64,000 nt of DNA from positions 1 to 64,000 of the forward strand of contig KV919149.1 in assembly GCA_002049455.2 (NCBI GenBank). Reading direction: 5' to 3'. Source of the DNA: Porphyra umbilicalis (Eukaryota > Rhodophyta > Bangiophyceae > Bangiales > Bangiaceae). The number at the start of each line of letters is the position of its first letter. Position 1 is the first letter of the stretch. The translations under genes and the position numbers were made by a program. The notes under the pieces were generated by a model that was given only the letters and a program-made list of their open reading frames with translations, had not been told where the DNA came from and ran no database searches. Positions 63,065 to 64,000 of this stretch are shown in pieces.

Positions 63065-63934
63065 TCACTCGCATCCTCCGGACGTCTCAGTCGGCGGAAC
63101 CGAAATGGACGTCAGCACCGCGAGGGTCTTGTCGCCCGTCAAGTCGGAATATTTGACGCCAAGCGCCGGTGCCATCGCCTCGTATGCCATGTAGCGCAGA
63201 TGTGGGCGCTCGTCTGTCGCGGCTCGCAGAAAGTACTTGGCGCACTCCTCCGCAGGAAGGGGGTCCGCCATCACCCGCAAAAAGGCGGTGTGGTAGGCGT
63301 TGGCGACAGACCGCAGCTCTGCCGGTGCCGCCTCGACGTTCCCCGTCGAGTTGGCCATGAACTCTGAGGCCACCGGCCCGGGCTCTACGAGGGAGAAGTG
63401 GATGCCGACGCTTGCGTAAGAGGCCGCCATACTCTCCACGTACCCCTCGAGGGCGAACTTTGTCGAGACGTACACGGGCTTCATGGGCGTGCCCATCAAC
63501 CCGACCACGGAGGAGGTGGCGATGAAGCGCCCGCGGCGCGCCGCGCGCATCGCCGGCAGCACCGCATTGGCAAGCCGCACCACGCCGTAGAAGTTGACAT
63601 TCATATTGGACTTGAACGCGGCGACGCTCGCCACCTCGGGGGGGGCAAAGTCTGCATAGCCTGCGTTGGCAATGGCCACGTTAATGACGTTATCCGTTTC
63701 GGAGAGCAGCCCGTTGACGACGGTCGCCACCGACTCATCGCTGCCAACGTCCATCTCAATAATCTTGAGGAGGTTGGCGACGCCCGCGGCGGCAGCCGCC
63801 TTCTTCAACGCGCCGGCCTTGGATAGGGAGCGCACGGACGCGTAGGTGATGTAGCCCGCCTGACACAGCTGCACCGCGGTGTGTAGCCCGATGCCGCTGT
63901 TCGTGCCGGTGATGAGGGCGACCTTGGGGGCCAT
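63065..63934 (-). CDS. Short-chain dehydrogenase/reductase (classical SDR)
   Basis: An intact 289-residue, intron-free protein that should catalyse NAD(P)-dependent oxidation or reduction of a hydroxyl/keto group on a small lipid, retinoid, steroid or similar substrate; the substrate cannot be read from the sequence. It shows the full classical SDR signature: TGTNSGIG dinucleotide loop (9-16), MDV with D62, NAG (90-92), the NVNFYG helix with N114, catalytic Ser in TSSVVG (141/142), YVSTK (Y155, K159), and PGPV (185-188). An Arg/Ser after the second beta strand (SVRSLSK, 33-39) leans towards NADP. The length is normal for the family. The start is in good context (ACCATGGCC). Just upstream lies TTCTACCGCAG|GTAGC, so a 5' UTR intron or an earlier exon near the window edge is possible. 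There is no clear signal peptide. Confidence 0.93.
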   Translation of the reverse strand: MAPKVALITGTNSGIGLHTAVQLCQAGYITYASVRSLSKAGALKKAAAAAGVANLLKIIEMDVGSDESVATVVNGLLSETDNVINVAIANAGYADFAPPEVASVAAFKSNMNVNFYGVVRLANAVLPAMRAARRGRFIATSSVVGLMGTPMKPVYVSTKFALEGYVESMAASYASVGIHFSLVEPGPVASEFMANSTGNVEAAPAELRSVANAYHTAFLRVMADPLPAEECAKYFLRAATDERPHLRYMAYEAMAPALGVKYSDLTGDKTLAVLTSISVPPTETSGGCE

Positions 63935-64000
63935 GGTCTTGCGGTTTGGGGCGGCGGGGGGAGAGTGGGTCGTGGAGCTACCTGCGGTAGAAGAGAGACG
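63935..64000. promoter_or_regulatory. 5' flank of the dehydrogenase gene
   Basis: Read on the minus strand, a pyrimidine-rich CGTCTCTCTTCTACCGCAG precedes a C-rich leader leading to the ATG. The polypyrimidine tract plus CAG resembles a splice acceptor, so this may be the end of a leader intron. The window stops here. Confidence 0.3.

Overview
This window looks like nuclear DNA of a very GC-rich alga. The strongest clue is a cellulose synthase (55.4-60.3 kb, minus strand) with an N-terminal CBM48/AMPK-type glycan-binding domain. That combination is described for red-algal cellulose synthases such as those of Porphyra/Pyropia. Its six introns, the very high GC content and the long homopolymer G/C runs fit a bangiophyte red alga. 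This assignment is inference, and another GC-rich alga is not excluded. There are no operons and no rRNA, and I could support no tRNA or CRISPR array.

The left 40 kb is mostly repeats and mobile DNA. A unit of about 7.1 kb occurs twice in the same orientation (2.68-10.63 kb and 30.72-37.96 kb) with only a few differences per hundred bases. At its right end it carries a chromodomain remnant of a broken Ty3/gypsy chromovirus. Next to copy 1 the fossil is split by a pogo-like DNA transposon with an intact 549-residue transposase (10.8-12.7 kb). A separate ~610-bp element ('X') with a 103-bp near-perfect hairpin and repeated GGGGGGACCG boxes lies beside both fossil copies; its second copy is split by a 1.34-kb element with 13-bp inverted ends. 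A family with CCCTGG(A/C)CTT-type ends supplies several more insertions, one of them visible as filled versus empty in the two copies of the unit. A truncated Harbinger transposase lies at 16.5-17.1 kb.

Between the two copies lie an Ala-rich ORF (19.8-21.3 kb), a Crinkler-like locus combining a PD-(D/E)XK nuclease-like segment with a kinase-like domain (22.2-24.3 kb), G-run tracts, and a pair of GC minisatellites in opposite orientation (25.4-25.9 and 27.1-28.9 kb).

From 40 to 54.5 kb there are a possible 2-oxoglutarate-oxygenase-like ORF (about 40-41 kb, minus), a class-3 lipase-like gene read in more than one frame (48-48.8 kb, minus), Ala/Gly-rich ORFs of unknown worth, nested hairpins beside a G-run, a 107-bp tandem duplication and a 240-bp TA-flanked MITE.

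The right 9 kb is the most gene-like: a C-terminal fragment resembling carbon-nitrogen hydrolases, the complete seven-exon cellulose synthase with a strikingly uniform GTRCGT splice donor, and an intact short-chain dehydrogenase (63.07-63.93 kb). These appear to be independent host genes; nothing suggests they work together.
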